Notes: generated by a model from the sequence alone, not told the origin. Positions 1 to 8,698 are shown, counted from the stretch's first letter. The stretch: 64,000 bases of DNA from Microbacterium algeriense (GCF_008868005.1 NZ_WAAO01000003.1:682001-746000), one strand, 5' to 3'. Numbers and translations: made by a program.

Positions 1-267
1 ACGATCCTGGTCGGCTCGTTCGTCGCCCCCACAGAGGCGCTAGGCATCGATCCCCTCGCTGACCAGCAGCTAGCCGGTGCTCTGGCCTGGTCCTACGGCG
101 AAGCCCCGACCGTGCTGATGTTGATCTACGTGATGCATCGTTGGTTCCGCAGCGACACCGCTCGTGCTGCCGCGGCGGACCGGTACGCCGACGTGCATGG
201 GAACGCCGACCTCGACACGTACAACGCCTATCTGAAAAATCTGAGCTCTCATGACCGTGACCGCTGA
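1..267 (+). CDS. CtaG-family protein, C-terminal fragment
   Basis: The reading frame is open from the first base of the window and ends at a TGA at 265-267, so only the last 88 residues are visible. They contain a membrane segment and the tail pattern typical of the CtaG (caa3-type oxidase assembly) family and of actinobacterial CopD-CtaG fusions: a Gly-Ala-Leu-Ala-Trp stretch, a Tyr-Gly-Glu-Ala-Pro turn, a hydrophobic helix, and a charged end finishing in Asp-x-Tyr-Asn-Ala-Tyr-Leu. The family helps handle copper for cytochrome oxidase or copper resistance at the membrane. It overlaps the next gene by 17 bases, so it is probably the first visible member of the copper operon. Whether a CopD half precedes it cannot be seen. 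Confidence 0.7.
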   Translation, partial: TILVGSFVAPTEALGIDPLADQQLAGALAWSYGEAPTVLMLIYVMHRWFRSDTARAAAADRYADVHGNADLDTYNAYLKNLSSHDRDR

Positions 268-1852
268 CCCGTTGGTGGGACCCCCCATTTTCGTTCGATC
301 GAGGCGCGGCAACCCCAGAGAGCACAACGCGCGCCTGCCTGTTGCGGTGCCGTTTTCCGTAGCGATCATCGCGGCCGCCGTCGCAGGAGGAATACTGGAT
401 TTCGCCTACCCCGCATACGGGTGGTGGCCCGCAGCATTCGTGAGCGTAACCATCGGGCTGTGGACGCTCCGCGGACGTTCTCTACCCGGGGCGTTCCTGA
501 TCTCCCTCGTCTACGGCGCGGCCTTCTACTTCACCCACTTGGCATGGGTGTCACGGTTTCTGGGGCCTATCCCGTGGGTCGCGCTGGCTGGCTTGGAAGC
601 TCTGCTGTTCGGTGCCGGCGGCGTGCTGATCGCACTCGCCTATCGAGCCACCACCCGGACCGGATACGGGTACCGCGCGTTTACCCCTCTGCTGGTCGCC
701 GGGGTGTGGGTGCTGCGAGAAACGCTGATGGGTAGCACGCCGTACACCGGGTTCCCATGGGCGCGCGTCGGTTTCAGTCTCGCCGAGAGCCCGCTCGCGG
801 AGGCCGCATCCTGGGTTGGGACCACCGGGCTGTCCTTCCTGACAGTCCTGGTCTGCGCGAGCGTTGTGGAAGCCCTCATCCTCCGCCGATGGGAGCCAGC
901 AGCAGCAGCGGCGGTCATCGTCGTTGCCGCGATAGCCGTCCCTCTGTTCCCGACTGAGCAAGCGGGAATGTTGCGCGTCGGATGGGTGCAGGGCAACGGT
1001 CCCAGCGGCTACTTCGACACCAAAACAACAGGTGACATCCTGCGCGCGCAGGAAGAAGCGACCGCTCCTCTTCTGGACCGTGAGATGGACCTTCTCGTCT
1101 GGCCAGAAGGGGCCGTCGACGCCGATCCCCTGCGCGATGTCGCCGTCGCGGGCCGCCTTGATCGACTCGTGCAGGGTGCCGGCGCTCCGGCACTGGTGAA
1201 TGCGGCGACCACCCGCGGAGCCGACACGTTCAACACCTCGATGCTGTGGACCAGCGCCGGGCCGCAGCAGCTCCACGACAAGGCCAACCCCGTCCCTTTC
1301 GGCGAATACGTCCCGGACCGTTGGTTCTACGAAGCCATCGCCCCCGACCTCATCGGATTGATACAACGCGAGTACACGCCCGGCTCCAACACACCCCTCA
1401 TGAACGTTGGCGATGTGCCCATCGGTCTGGCCATCTGTTTCGACGTCATCTACAACGACGTCATCCACCAAAGCGCGGCCTCTGGTGCGCAGATGTTCGT
1501 GTTTCAAACCAACAACGCGGACTTCAGAGGCACCGACGAGAACCTCCAACAGCTGGCCATCGCCCGTATGCGCGCGCTCGAAACAGGGAGAACTGCCGTC
1601 AACGTCTCCACCACCGGGACCAGTCAAGTCATCGGCCGCGATGGAAAAGTGTTGGCTCAGGTTGCGGTGGACACGACCGCGGCGAAGATCACCGAGGTCC
1701 CCCTCCGCACCGGCACGACCCTCGCCGTCGTGCTGATGCCGTGGCTCGGCTGGACACTCAGTATCGGAAGCGTACTCGCGCTGCTCGTCGTGTCGATCCG
1801 ACAGCGGCGGTCGGATGCTCACTCCCAGGAAGACGGATGGATGAAGTTGTGA
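251..1852 (+). CDS. lnt: Apolipoprotein N-acyltransferase
   Basis: This 533-residue membrane enzyme would transfer the third acyl chain to the N-terminal cysteine of lipoproteins. The first 240 residues or so are hydrophobic helices, followed by a periplasmic-type nitrilase (CN-hydrolase) domain and a final membrane helix. The catalytic triad of the family is visible as Glu286 (in Trp-Pro-Glu-Gly), Lys344 (in Asp-Lys-Ala-Asn-Pro-Val-Pro-Phe-Gly) and Cys396 (in Ile-Cys-Phe-Asp), with the Lys-Cys spacing of the E. coli enzyme. It overlaps the upstream gene by 17 bases and the next lipoprotein gene by a few bases. Its place beside a lipoprotein and CopD/CopC genes suggests an island copy that processes the copper lipoproteins rather than the housekeeping Lnt, which is an inference. 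Confidence 0.93.
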   Translation: MTVTADPLVGPPIFVRSRRGNPREHNARLPVAVPFSVAIIAAAVAGGILDFAYPAYGWWPAAFVSVTIGLWTLRGRSLPGAFLISLVYGAAFYFTHLAWVSRFLGPIPWVALAGLEALLFGAGGVLIALAYRATTRTGYGYRAFTPLLVAGVWVLRETLMGSTPYTGFPWARVGFSLAESPLAEAASWVGTTGLSFLTVLVCASVVEALILRRWEPAAAAAVIVVAAIAVPLFPTEQAGMLRVGWVQGNGPSGYFDTKTTGDILRAQEEATAPLLDREMDLLVWPEGAVDADPLRDVAVAGRLDRLVQGAGAPALVNAATTRGADTFNTSMLWTSAGPQQLHDKANPVPFGEYVPDRWFYEAIAPDLIGLIQREYTPGSNTPLMNVGDVPIGLAICFDVIYNDVIHQSAASGAQMFVFQTNNADFRGTDENLQQLAIARMRALETGRTAVNVSTTGTSQVIGRDGKVLAQVAVDTTAAKITEVPLRTGTTLAVVLMPWLGWTLSIGSVLALLVVSIRQRRSDAHSQEDGWMKL

Positions 1853-2352
1853 AACTCAAGATTCTGACCTCTGTCGCGGCACTCTGCGCACTGTTTCTAC
1901 TCAGCAGCTGCGCACCCACCGTCCACCTCGAGCCCGCAGCAAACGCGAATGACCCGCTGTGCGCAGAGGTCACCGTACGACTACCGGACTCGATAGGCGA
2001 CCAGGATCGCGTCTGGACGGACGCTCAGGCCACCGCAGCATGGGGCACCCCCAGCAGCGTGCTCCTCACCTGCGGGTCGGAGCCCCCGGCCCCCACCACG
2101 CTGCAATGTGTCAGCTTGGGTGGCGTCGATTGGATCGTCGACGAGGAGGACACCCCGAATCTGCGGCTCACAACCTACGGCCGAGAGCCAGCTGCCCAGG
2201 TGTACGTGGACACCACCACCCTGTCGGCAGACGCGGTTCTTGAATCTCTCGCCGGGGCGATCCAGCAGCTCCCCAAGACCGGTGAATGCACGGCACCTGT
2301 GACCGAAGACCCAGACGTCGTAGGCGATGAGACGGGAGATACCGCTCCATGA
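1837..2352 (+). CDS. DUF3515-like lipoprotein
   Basis: The product has about 171 residues with a lipoprotein signal: a charged start, a hydrophobic stretch and a Leu-Ser-Ser-Cys lipobox. The mature part resembles the actinobacterial DUF3515 family: a Cys-Ala pair after the lipobox region, a Val-Arg-Leu-Pro motif, Ala-Ala-Trp-Gly-Thr-Pro and a conserved Leu-Thr-Cys-Gly. I chose the ATG at 1837 because AGGAAG lies 4 bases upstream. A GTG at 1849, which forms a GTGA overlap with the lnt stop, is an equally possible start. It is coupled by ATGA to the CopD-CtaG gene that follows. The family function is unknown; its position right after lnt fits an acylated copper-island lipoprotein. Confidence 0.8.
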   Translation: MDEVVKLKILTSVAALCALFLLSSCAPTVHLEPAANANDPLCAEVTVRLPDSIGDQDRVWTDAQATAAWGTPSSVLLTCGSEPPAPTTLQCVSLGGVDWIVDEEDTPNLRLTTYGREPAAQVYVDTTTLSADAVLESLAGAIQQLPKTGECTAPVTEDPDVVGDETGDTAP

Positions 2353-4247
2353 ATCCCGTTGTTCTCCGGATTGTTGGTCCGACGATTCTCGTTGTCGCCG
2401 CACTCATCGCTGCGGTGGTCGGGCTCGCGATCGGTGGAGGAGCTGCACCAAGACTCACCAATGACCCTGGAGCGCTCGTGCGATGGGGACTCCCGGCCGC
2501 GAAGCTGATCGTCAATCTTTCCGGTGCGGCAATGCTCGGGCCCCTGGTGCTGGCGGTGTTCGCTCTCCCCTCAGGGGGGAAACCGTTCACCGTCGCGCTC
2601 GATATCGCCTCCGCCGGCGCCGCGACCCTCACCATCTCAAGCGGGGTGGTGGCTTTCCTCACCTTCCTGTCGTCGTTCAATCCGCAAGTGAGCCTGAACG
2701 CCGAGTTCGGTGCGCAATTGGGCCGCTTTCTTCTCGACACGGAGCTGGGACGATCATGGCTTATCACCGTGATCCTCGCCTCGGTCGTGACAGTCCTCGC
2801 ATTCGCTGTTCGCAGCAATGGGGCGGTGCTGTTCACGACCGTGCTCGCGATCATCAGCCTGATACCCATGGCCACCCAGGGTCATTCGGGTGAGCTCGCC
2901 AACCACGATCCCGCGGTCATGTCCCTCGTCCTGCATGTCATTTCAGCAGCAATATGGCTCGGCGGTCTCATCCTGCTCGTCGTCGCGCGACCGATCAGCT
3001 CGCCGCGCGAACTCGAGAACCTGCTCCGCCGGTACTCGACGGTGGCGCTCATCGCGTTCATCGGCGTCGCCGTCTCGGGATACGCGCGGACGCTCACAGC
3101 CCTCGGCCGGTGGGAGGATTTGGCCTCACCGTACGGCATCCTCCTTCTCACAAAGATCGGCGCGCTTTTGGTCATGGGCGTCCTGGGTGCCGCCTACCGC
3201 CGCCGACTCATCGCAAAGACCAGCGAGGGCCGTGGCGCCTTCTGGACGATCGTGTGCGTCGAACTCGGTTTCATGGGTGTCGCGAGCGGGGTCGCCGCCG
3301 CCCTCGCCCGCACCGCCGCCCCCGCCGATGCGATCACCCTGCCGCAGACCACCGCCGCGGAGATCCTCACCGACGCACCCGTCCCGGTCGCACTCACCCT
3401 GCAGAGATGGTTCACGGCGTGGAGTCCCGACCTCCTTTGGGTGCTCGTCGCGGGTTTCGGAATCGTCTTCTACCTCGTCGGCGTCCGACGCGCACGGCGC
3501 CGCGGGTATCCGTGGCCAGCCAGGCGCACGATCAGCTGGATTGCGGGGATGGGGGCGCTTCTGTGGACGACCAGTGGGCCGATCGCAGCCTATGACGATT
3601 CGCTCATCAGTATGCGATTCCTCGCCTTCGCTCTCCTCAGTCTCGCGATCCCCTTGCTCCTTGTCTTCGCGGCGCCGATCACCCTCGCAACCTTGGTCAT
3701 CCACCCACGGGACGATGGAAGCCGAGGACCGCGCGAATGGCTTCTCTGGGCCGCCCACAGCCCCCTGGCCCGGTTTACTCGTCGCCCCGTCGTCGCCGCG
3801 TCCCTGTTCGCCACGTCGCTGTGGTTGTTCCACTACTCCGACCTGTTCCGATGGTCGCTCTACGACCAGCTCGGAGCGGAATGGATGATCAGCCAGCTCC
3901 TCGTCACCGGGTGCCTCTTCGTACGATCGCTTTCCCCGAACGCGTCCACGACTCCCGAGGGGCGGTGGCGTGTGGCCTCACTCACTGCGCTCACAGGCGT
4001 GGCCACTTTCTTCGGCATCGCCACTATCGCTCGCTCCGACCTCATCGTCGCGGAGTGGTTTGGCGCCATGGGGCGCACGTGGGGACCCACCCCCCTGCAG
4101 GACCAGGCCCTCGCCGGAGCCGCCACCTTGATGATCGCGGGAATGCTCGCAATCCTCACCGGCTTCTCCGTCCTCCACACGAAACGCAACAACAGACCTA
4201 CCGACAGCACCCCCGTGCCCGCCGGACGAAAGGACCCACGCCCGTGA
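2349..4247 (+). CDS. CopD-CtaG fusion copper membrane protein
   Basis: This 632-residue polytopic membrane protein is a fusion. Residues of roughly 1-320 match the copper resistance protein D (CopD) family, including a Gln-Gly-His-Ser-Gly motif and a His-x6-Trp-Leu-Gly-Gly stretch that carry the likely copper-binding histidines. The rest matches the CtaG cytochrome oxidase assembly family, with Trp-Thr-Thr-Ser-Gly-Pro, the Ala-Pro-Ile-Thr-Leu stretch and a Leu-Phe-His-Tyr-Ser-Asp motif. Such fusions are common in actinobacteria and are thought to move copper across or within the membrane. Its start overlaps the upstream lipoprotein stop (ATGA) and its stop overlaps the copC start (GTGA), so the three are translationally coupled. 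Confidence 0.9.
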   Translation: MNPVVLRIVGPTILVVAALIAAVVGLAIGGGAAPRLTNDPGALVRWGLPAAKLIVNLSGAAMLGPLVLAVFALPSGGKPFTVALDIASAGAATLTISSGVVAFLTFLSSFNPQVSLNAEFGAQLGRFLLDTELGRSWLITVILASVVTVLAFAVRSNGAVLFTTVLAIISLIPMATQGHSGELANHDPAVMSLVLHVISAAIWLGGLILLVVARPISSPRELENLLRRYSTVALIAFIGVAVSGYARTLTALGRWEDLASPYGILLLTKIGALLVMGVLGAAYRRRLIAKTSEGRGAFWTIVCVELGFMGVASGVAAALARTAAPADAITLPQTTAAEILTDAPVPVALTLQRWFTAWSPDLLWVLVAGFGIVFYLVGVRRARRRGYPWPARRTISWIAGMGALLWTTSGPIAAYDDSLISMRFLAFALLSLAIPLLLVFAAPITLATLVIHPRDDGSRGPREWLLWAAHSPLARFTRRPVVAASLFATSLWLFHYSDLFRWSLYDQLGAEWMISQLLVTGCLFVRSLSPNASTTPEGRWRVASLTALTGVATFFGIATIARSDLIVAEWFGAMGRTWGPTPLQDQALAGAATLMIAGMLAILTGFSVLHTKRNNRPTDSTPVPAGRKDPRP

Positions 4248-4927
4248 CCTCCACCCACCGCACCCGCTGGCTCGCCAGCACACTTCTTGCCCTCATCGCA
4301 CTGGGAATCGTGGCCGCACCGGCCCCCGCAGCTCTCGCGCACGACAACCTCCTGGACACCGTGCCCGGGGCAGACGAAACCGTCACCCAACTCGACGACG
4401 TCGCTCTCACGTTCAGCGGGGAACTCATTGACTTCAGCCAGGCAAGCTTCGCCCAAGTGCAAGGACCCGACGGCCTCTTCTACGAATCCAGCTGCTCCAC
4501 CATCGACCGCAACATCCTCACCACCCCGGTCGCACTCGGAGAACCCGGCGTCTACACCGTGCTTTGGAACGCCGTCTCCAGCGACGGTCACCCCATATCC
4601 GAGAGCTTCACGTTCACGTACGCTCCCACCGGCATCGAGCCAGGGCTGGGATGGGACCAACCAGCATGCGGGAACGAACAATCACGGATGCAACCGGCAA
4701 AGGCGTCGCCCTCTGCTGTGCCAACTACCGAACCTCCCGCAGCGGACACCCCTGCCCCGGCGGCATCCGCAGGCGAGAACGAGGTGGCTTCGATCGCGAT
4801 CCCGCTCATCATCGCCGTGGCTGTCATAGGTGCCGCGGTGATCGCCACCACCGTTGTCGTACGGCAAGTGAAAAAGAACAAACACAACAAGGTGAGCCCC
4901 GACATCCACACGGACCCGAAAGCGTGA
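4244..4927 (+). CDS. copC: CopC copper-binding protein, membrane-anchored
   Basis: The 227-residue product has a cleavable signal peptide ending near Ala-Leu-Ala-His-Asp, so that a histidine becomes the second residue region of the mature protein, as in CopC-type copper amine-terminal sites. The CopC beta-sandwich follows (pattern Leu-x-Thr-Phe-Ser-Gly-Glu and later Val-Leu-Trp-Asn-Ala-Val-Ser-Ser-Asp-Gly-His-Pro, a typical CopC signature). After a Pro/Ala-rich linker comes a transmembrane helix and a short basic tail. It would bind copper outside the membrane and pass it to CopD. The GTG start overlaps the upstream stop, and the stop overlaps the start of a small downstream frame. Confidence 0.9.
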   Translation: MTSTHRTRWLASTLLALIALGIVAAPAPAALAHDNLLDTVPGADETVTQLDDVALTFSGELIDFSQASFAQVQGPDGLFYESSCSTIDRNILTTPVALGEPGVYTVLWNAVSSDGHPISESFTFTYAPTGIEPGLGWDQPACGNEQSRMQPAKASPSAVPTTEPPAADTPAPAASAGENEVASIAIPLIIAVAVIGAAVIATTVVVRQVKKNKHNKVSPDIHTDPKA

Positions 4928-5124
4928 ACTTCGTGTCAGGACAGTCGAACTCGAATTCGATGCGACAGATATGGGCCACTGATCAGAGATCACGAGCGAG
5001 TCGGCGCGACTTCGGCGGCCACGTACGGCCGATGGACCAGACGGCGGGCAATGCAAGCGTGGCCAATCTGCGCGCCCATGGCAGCAGAATCCACGAAGCC
5101 GAGCTCGAGGAGAGGGCACAGTGA
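4924..5124 (+). CDS. Small hypothetical protein, coupled at both ends
   Basis: I do not recognise this 66-residue frame. It starts with a GTG that overlaps the copC stop (GTGA) and ends in a TGA that overlaps the GTG of the M23 peptidase gene (again GTGA). This double coupling, in a block of genes joined the same way, is the main support for it being translated. The sequence is polar and rich in Ser, Arg and Asn, with an acidic C-terminus, no membrane helix and no signal peptide. Codon use is less biased than in its neighbours, so it may instead be a chance open stretch. Confidence 0.45.
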   Translation: MNFVSGQSNSNSMRQIWATDQRSRASRRDFGGHVRPMDQTAGNASVANLRAHGSRIHEAELEERAQ

Positions 5125-6476
5125 ACGGACGACTCGTCTCTGCGGCTACGGAGGCGGCTGAAGAATGCGGTTGTGCACCCACGCCCGCCGAACGCGACTC
5201 GTTCTGGAAGCTGAGTGTTACTCGACGTGGCGCTTTCGGGCTCGGCGCGCTCGGTGTCGCTGCATTCGCTGCACTCGGCATCGGCTCCGGCGACTCAGCG
5301 GCGTACGCTGCGTCGTACCCGAGTTGGGACGATGTGCAACGCGCCAAGAACAACGAAGCTGCCAAGGCTGCCGAGATCACCCGAATCGAAGGGCTGATCC
5401 AGTCCTTGACGCGGAAGGTCGCTGAGACTCAGGTTGCTGCCGATACAGCCTCCGACGAGTTCTATGCAGCGCAGCAGGAGTACTTCGCTGCGATCACGGA
5501 AGCTCAGAGCCTGCAGGCGCAGGCGGACGAACAATCAGCGATTGCCGAAACCTCTGCGCGCAGGGCCGGTCAAGTTGCGGCACAGCTGTATCGCAACGGT
5601 GGAGATGATTCAGCACTGCAACTGTTCTTCTCCGGTTCCGCGGCCAACGCCGATGAGCTCCTGTCACGCCTGGGCACCATGGACAAGCTTCTCGAGTACA
5701 ACCGGTCGGTCTACGATGGCGCAATCTCGGCGCGCAACACCGCCCAATCGCTGACCGATCAGGCGAAGGTTGCCCGCGACGAACGAGACCGCCTGCAGCA
5801 GGTCGCAGAGCAGAAGATGATTGCGGCACAAGAAGCGGCCGACGCCGCACAGGCCGCGCTCGACGAGCAAGCCGCGAACCTCGAGACGATGCAGGCGCAG
5901 CTCGCCGCGCTGAAAGACACCACCACGCAGACTGTCGCTGGTTACCAGTCGGGTGTGGCCGCGCGCGAGGCCGAAGAGCGCGCCCGTCGCGAACGCGAAG
6001 CCGCGGAAGCGGCAGCCAACGGTGGCGGCAACGGCGGCGGCGGAGGCTCTGCCGGTAGCGGCGGTTGGGTCCGGCCCCACGGGGGCGGCCGAAGTTCAAG
6101 CTACGGCCCGCGGACCCCGATCTGCGGTTCGCAGGGCTGCTCCTCGAGCTACCACTACGGCGCGGACATGGCCAATGGCTGCGGAGCGGCGATCTACGCC
6201 GCCAACTCCGGAACAGTGGACTACGCCGGCGCGAACGGCAACTACGGCAATTACGTCCGCATCCAACACGGCGGGGGCGTCAGCACCGGGTACGCGCACA
6301 TCAAACCCAGTGGCATCCTCGTTGGCAGGGGGCAATGGGTCAATTCGGGCCAGGTCATCGCTTACGCGGGTGACACTGGACGCTCCTTCGGTTGCCATCT
6401 GCATTTCGAGGTCTACATCAATGGTGGTTACACCAACCCCGTCCGATTCATGGAAGACCGCGGCGTCTATATCTAA
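5121..6476 (+). CDS. M23-family peptidoglycan endopeptidase, Tat-type signal
   Basis: The 451-residue protein has an unusually long N-terminus with a twin arginine at residues 35-36 followed by a hydrophobic stretch, consistent with Tat export. Residues of about 65-290 form a long coiled coil rich in Ala, Glu and Gln. A Gly/Ser-rich linker follows, and then a LytM/M23 domain. Zinc ligands are visible as His345-x3-Asp349 and His426-Leu-His428. Proteins of this build (coiled coil plus M23) either cut peptidoglycan cross-links or regulate amidases, as EnvC and NlpD do. It ends the copper-side operon. Its link to copper is not obvious, though remodelling of the envelope is possible. Confidence 0.88.
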   Translation: MNGRLVSAATEAAEECGCAPTPAERDSFWKLSVTRRGAFGLGALGVAAFAALGIGSGDSAAYAASYPSWDDVQRAKNNEAAKAAEITRIEGLIQSLTRKVAETQVAADTASDEFYAAQQEYFAAITEAQSLQAQADEQSAIAETSARRAGQVAAQLYRNGGDDSALQLFFSGSAANADELLSRLGTMDKLLEYNRSVYDGAISARNTAQSLTDQAKVARDERDRLQQVAEQKMIAAQEAADAAQAALDEQAANLETMQAQLAALKDTTTQTVAGYQSGVAAREAEERARREREAAEAAANGGGNGGGGGSAGSGGWVRPHGGGRSSSYGPRTPICGSQGCSSSYHYGADMANGCGAAIYAANSGTVDYAGANGNYGNYVRIQHGGGVSTGYAHIKPSGILVGRGQWVNSGQVIAYAGDTGRSFGCHLHFEVYINGGYTNPVRFMEDRGVYI

Positions 6477-6574
6477 GGCTCCGACATGGGAGCACGAAGT
6501 GGCGCCACCCACAATGACCAGTTGGGTAGAGAGGGCTGCTCCAGTCGTCACTCGCGACATCCTTGCTAGGGATC

Positions 6575-7336
6575 TCAGAGAGGGAGAATGACGCTACCCA
6601 TCACCGCCGTCAGCCGCGACATGATGTCGGTCCACAGCCCTGTCACCATCAGGATTCCGAGGACGATCAGCAGTATGCCTCCGCATACGTTCACCACCCG
6701 GATGTGACGACGGAGGAACTCGACCGTCTTCGCCGCCCAACCGAACCCGAATGCGACCAACAGGAACGGGATGCCGAGGCCGAGCGAATACGCGAGGCCG
6801 AGGAAGCCGGCACGGACAGGGTCGCCAGCATTGAACGAAAGCGCGATGATCGCGGCAAGCGTCGGACCCATGCACGGTGCCCAGCCGATACCAAGTGCCA
6901 CTCCAAGTAGCGGCGCCCCTGCGATTCCGGCCCGGGAGCCGACGTGGAAGCGGACCTCCCGCTGGGCGAAATTGAACAACCCGAGAAAGACGAGCCCCAT
7001 CAGGATGATGACGACTCCGAGGATGCGTGTGACCAGGTCGCCCCAGCGTAGGAAGAACACGCCGGCCGTGCCGCCCAGCGCGGTGATGAGAACGAAGACG
7101 ACGCTGAAGCCGAGGATGAACAGCAGTACGCCGACTACGAGCTGACGGCGCTGGGGCGCGACTGCGTTCGTCGCGCGACCCTTCGAGTCCGGCGCGACCA
7201 CCCCGCCAAGGAAGCCGAGGTAGCCGGGGACCAGCGGGAGCACGCAGGGCGACAAGAACGACACGAGGCCAGCGAGCATCGCGACGGGGACTGCGAGCCA
7301 GAGCGCACCGGACCCGATGATGGTGTCGGCGTTCAC
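6575..7336 (-). CDS. ccdA: CcdA-type thiol-disulfide membrane transporter
   Basis: This is a DsbD/CcdA family membrane protein of about 253 residues that moves reducing equivalents from cytoplasmic thioredoxin to extracytoplasmic thiol proteins. The conserved cysteines are visible in Phe-Leu-Ser-Pro-Cys-Val-Leu-Pro-Leu-Val-Pro-Gly near the N-terminus and in Gly-Trp-Ala-Pro-Cys-Met-Gly-Pro in the middle, within six or so membrane helices. I chose the GTG at 7336, which overlaps the stop of the upstream TlpA-like gene (GTGA); the frame extends further upstream only inside that gene. Together they form a cytochrome c maturation or copper-ligand reducing pair. It converges with the M23 gene across about 98 bases in which I see nothing clear. 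Confidence 0.92.
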   Translation of the reverse strand: MNADTIIGSGALWLAVPVAMLAGLVSFLSPCVLPLVPGYLGFLGGVVAPDSKGRATNAVAPQRRQLVVGVLLFILGFSVVFVLITALGGTAGVFFLRWGDLVTRILGVVIILMGLVFLGLFNFAQREVRFHVGSRAGIAGAPLLGVALGIGWAPCMGPTLAAIIALSFNAGDPVRAGFLGLAYSLGLGIPFLLVAFGFGWAAKTVEFLRRHIRVVNVCGGILLIVLGILMVTGLWTDIMSRLTAVMGSVILPL

Positions 7337-7947
7337 GGTGTCTCCGCCAGAGCGTCCTTGACGAGCGTCGAGAGGATCGAGGTGCCGTCGATGGGTCCGA
7401 TGATGCGGGCGGCGACACGGCCCTGCCTGTCGAGCACGAGAGTCGTCGGTGTCGCCTGGATCGGCACGACCTCGGAGAAAGCGAGTTTCGCCTCGGCCGT
7501 GTTCACGTCGATCAGGCTCGGGTAGGTGATGCCGAACTCGTGAGAGAAAGCCTGGGCAGTGTCGGCCTGGTCGCGGGTATTGATGCCGATGAAAGCTACA
7601 TCCTCGCCGCCGTATTCTTGCCAGACGCTTTCGAGATCCTTCGCCTCGATGCGGCACGGCGCGCACCCGGCGTACCAGAAGTTCACCACCGTGACCTTGC
7701 CGGCGTTGTCTGCGCTGTCGAAATCATCACCAGTTTCAGTGATGCCGCTGAAGTCGACCGGTTCGCTCCGCTCGTCGATCGGGATCTCGACGATCGCGCC
7801 GCCAGCGGCCACATACCCGGTGTTCTCACCCTTGAGGAAGGAATCGCTGACCGGATCCGGCGCACACCCGCTCAGACCGATCACGGACACAGCGAGCATG
7901 GCCCCGACCGCGCCACGAACGGCACGAAAGCGGGGTCTTCGACGCAT
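7333..7947 (-). CDS. TlpA/ResA-like thiol-disulfide oxidoreductase lipoprotein
   Basis: The 204-residue product has a basic start, a hydrophobic stretch and a Gly-Leu-Ser-Gly-Cys lipobox, so it should sit on the outer face of the membrane. The body is a thioredoxin fold of the AhpC/TSA-redoxin type with the active site Trp-Tyr-Ala-Gly-Cys-Ala-Pro-Cys and the cis-proline in Ala-Thr-Pro-Thr. It would be kept reduced by the adjacent CcdA, with which it overlaps by four bases. Likely targets are apocytochrome c or copper-site cysteines of the oxidase. It is divergent from csoR, so both may respond to the same copper operator region. Confidence 0.92.
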   Translation of the reverse strand: MRRRPRFRAVRGAVGAMLAVSVIGLSGCAPDPVSDSFLKGENTGYVAAGGAIVEIPIDERSEPVDFSGITETGDDFDSADNAGKVTVVNFWYAGCAPCRIEAKDLESVWQEYGGEDVAFIGINTRDQADTAQAFSHEFGITYPSLIDVNTAEAKLAFSEVVPIQATPTTLVLDRQGRVAARIIGPIDGTSILSTLVKDALAETP

Positions 7948-8033
7948 ATTTCGAACCTTACACAGATCACCTATGCGTCACCTTTGCCTCGGACACTTCC
8001 CGACCGGGAATAGACTCGCATGCATTGTGTTAT

Positions 8034-8050
8034 ATACCCCTAGGGGGTAT
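8034..8050. promoter_or_regulatory. CsoR-type copper operator
   Basis: The near-palindrome ATACCCCTAGGGGGTAT lies 10 bases before the csoR GTG. The pattern ATACCCC..GGGGTAT is the classic operator of CsoR-type copper sensors. A TATATA-like -10 element overlaps its left edge, so repressor binding would block transcription of the csoR-copZ-copB unit. Confidence 0.85.
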
Positions 8051-8060
8051 CTTTTTGGGA

Positions 8061-8342
8061 GTGAACGGCTACGAGAGCAACAAGGCTGATCTGCGTAAGC
8101 GGTTGAGCCGGGTAGAGGGTCAGGTGCGAGGTATCGCACGAATGGTTGATGAGGACAAGTACTGCATCGATATCTTGACGCAGGTGTCTGCGGCGACGAA
8201 GGCCCTCGAGACGGTGGCGTTGTCGCTACTCAGTGACCATCTCGCTCATTGTGTCGCTCAGGCAAGTGCTGAGGGAGGCGAGGTGGCTGCGGCGAAGGTC
8301 CGCGAGGCCAACGAAGCGATCGCTCGTCTCGTCCGTTCATAA
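8061..8342 (+). CDS. csoR: CsoR copper-sensing repressor
   Basis: The 93-residue all-helical protein carries the full copper-sensing triad Cys35, His60 and Cys64, with the same spacing as in the Mycobacterium tuberculosis founding member. It also has the DNA-contacting helix Arg-Leu-x-Arg-x-Glu-Gly-Gln-Val-Arg-Gly. I chose the GTG at 8061. An upstream TTG at 8025 would place the operator inside the coding sequence and is unlikely. Copper binding releases the repressor from the operator at 8034-8050. The chaperone and ATPase genes follow in the same direction, 32 and 55 bases apart, so CsoR probably controls all of them. Confidence 0.95.
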   Translation: MNGYESNKADLRKRLSRVEGQVRGIARMVDEDKYCIDILTQVSAATKALETVALSLLSDHLAHCVAQASAEGGEVAAAKVREANEAIARLVRS

Positions 8343-8374
8343 CTACTACGTCTGTCTACTCGAAGGAGCACATC

Positions 8375-8698
8375 ATGACTGATCGCATCGAACTCGGCTT
8401 GAAGGACGCGAATGCGGGGTGCGCATGCTGCGCTGCCCCTTCATCCGTTGACGCATCCGCGCCTGTCGCGGCCCCGGTCTCGGCCGAGATCTTGGTTGCG
8501 GGGATGACATGCTCGCATTGCGCCTCCAGCGTCAGCGATGAGCTGAACGCCATCGATGGTGTCGACGGTGTCACGGTCGACCTGAATGCCGGCGGGGCAT
8601 CCCGCGTGATTGTCCACAGCGCCGCCCCTATCGATCCCACGGCTGTACGGGCTGCGGTTGAAGAGGCCGGCTACACCCTCGCGACCTCCCCGATCTGA
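8375..8698 (+). CDS. copZ: CopZ-like heavy-metal-associated domain protein
   Basis: The 107-residue cytosolic protein has a single HMA (ferredoxin-like) domain in its second half with the metal motif Gly-Met-Thr-Cys-Ser-His-Cys. It would bind Cu(I) and hand it to the ATPase encoded next. The N-terminal 25 residues add a Cys-Ala-Cys-Cys cluster that ordinary CopZ proteins lack and that could provide a second thiolate site. A strong GAAGGAG ribosome site precedes the ATG. It sits between csoR and copB. Confidence 0.9.
   Translation: MTDRIELGLKDANAGCACCAAPSSVDASAPVAAPVSAEILVAGMTCSHCASSVSDELNAIDGVDGVTVDLNAGGASRVIVHSAAPIDPTAVRAAVEEAGYTLATSPI

Noticed and set aside
551..1822. Long open frame on the minus strand opposite lnt
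   Set aside because: It is antisense to a clear Lnt gene with all catalytic residues; its composition is that of a shadow frame in high-GC coding DNA.
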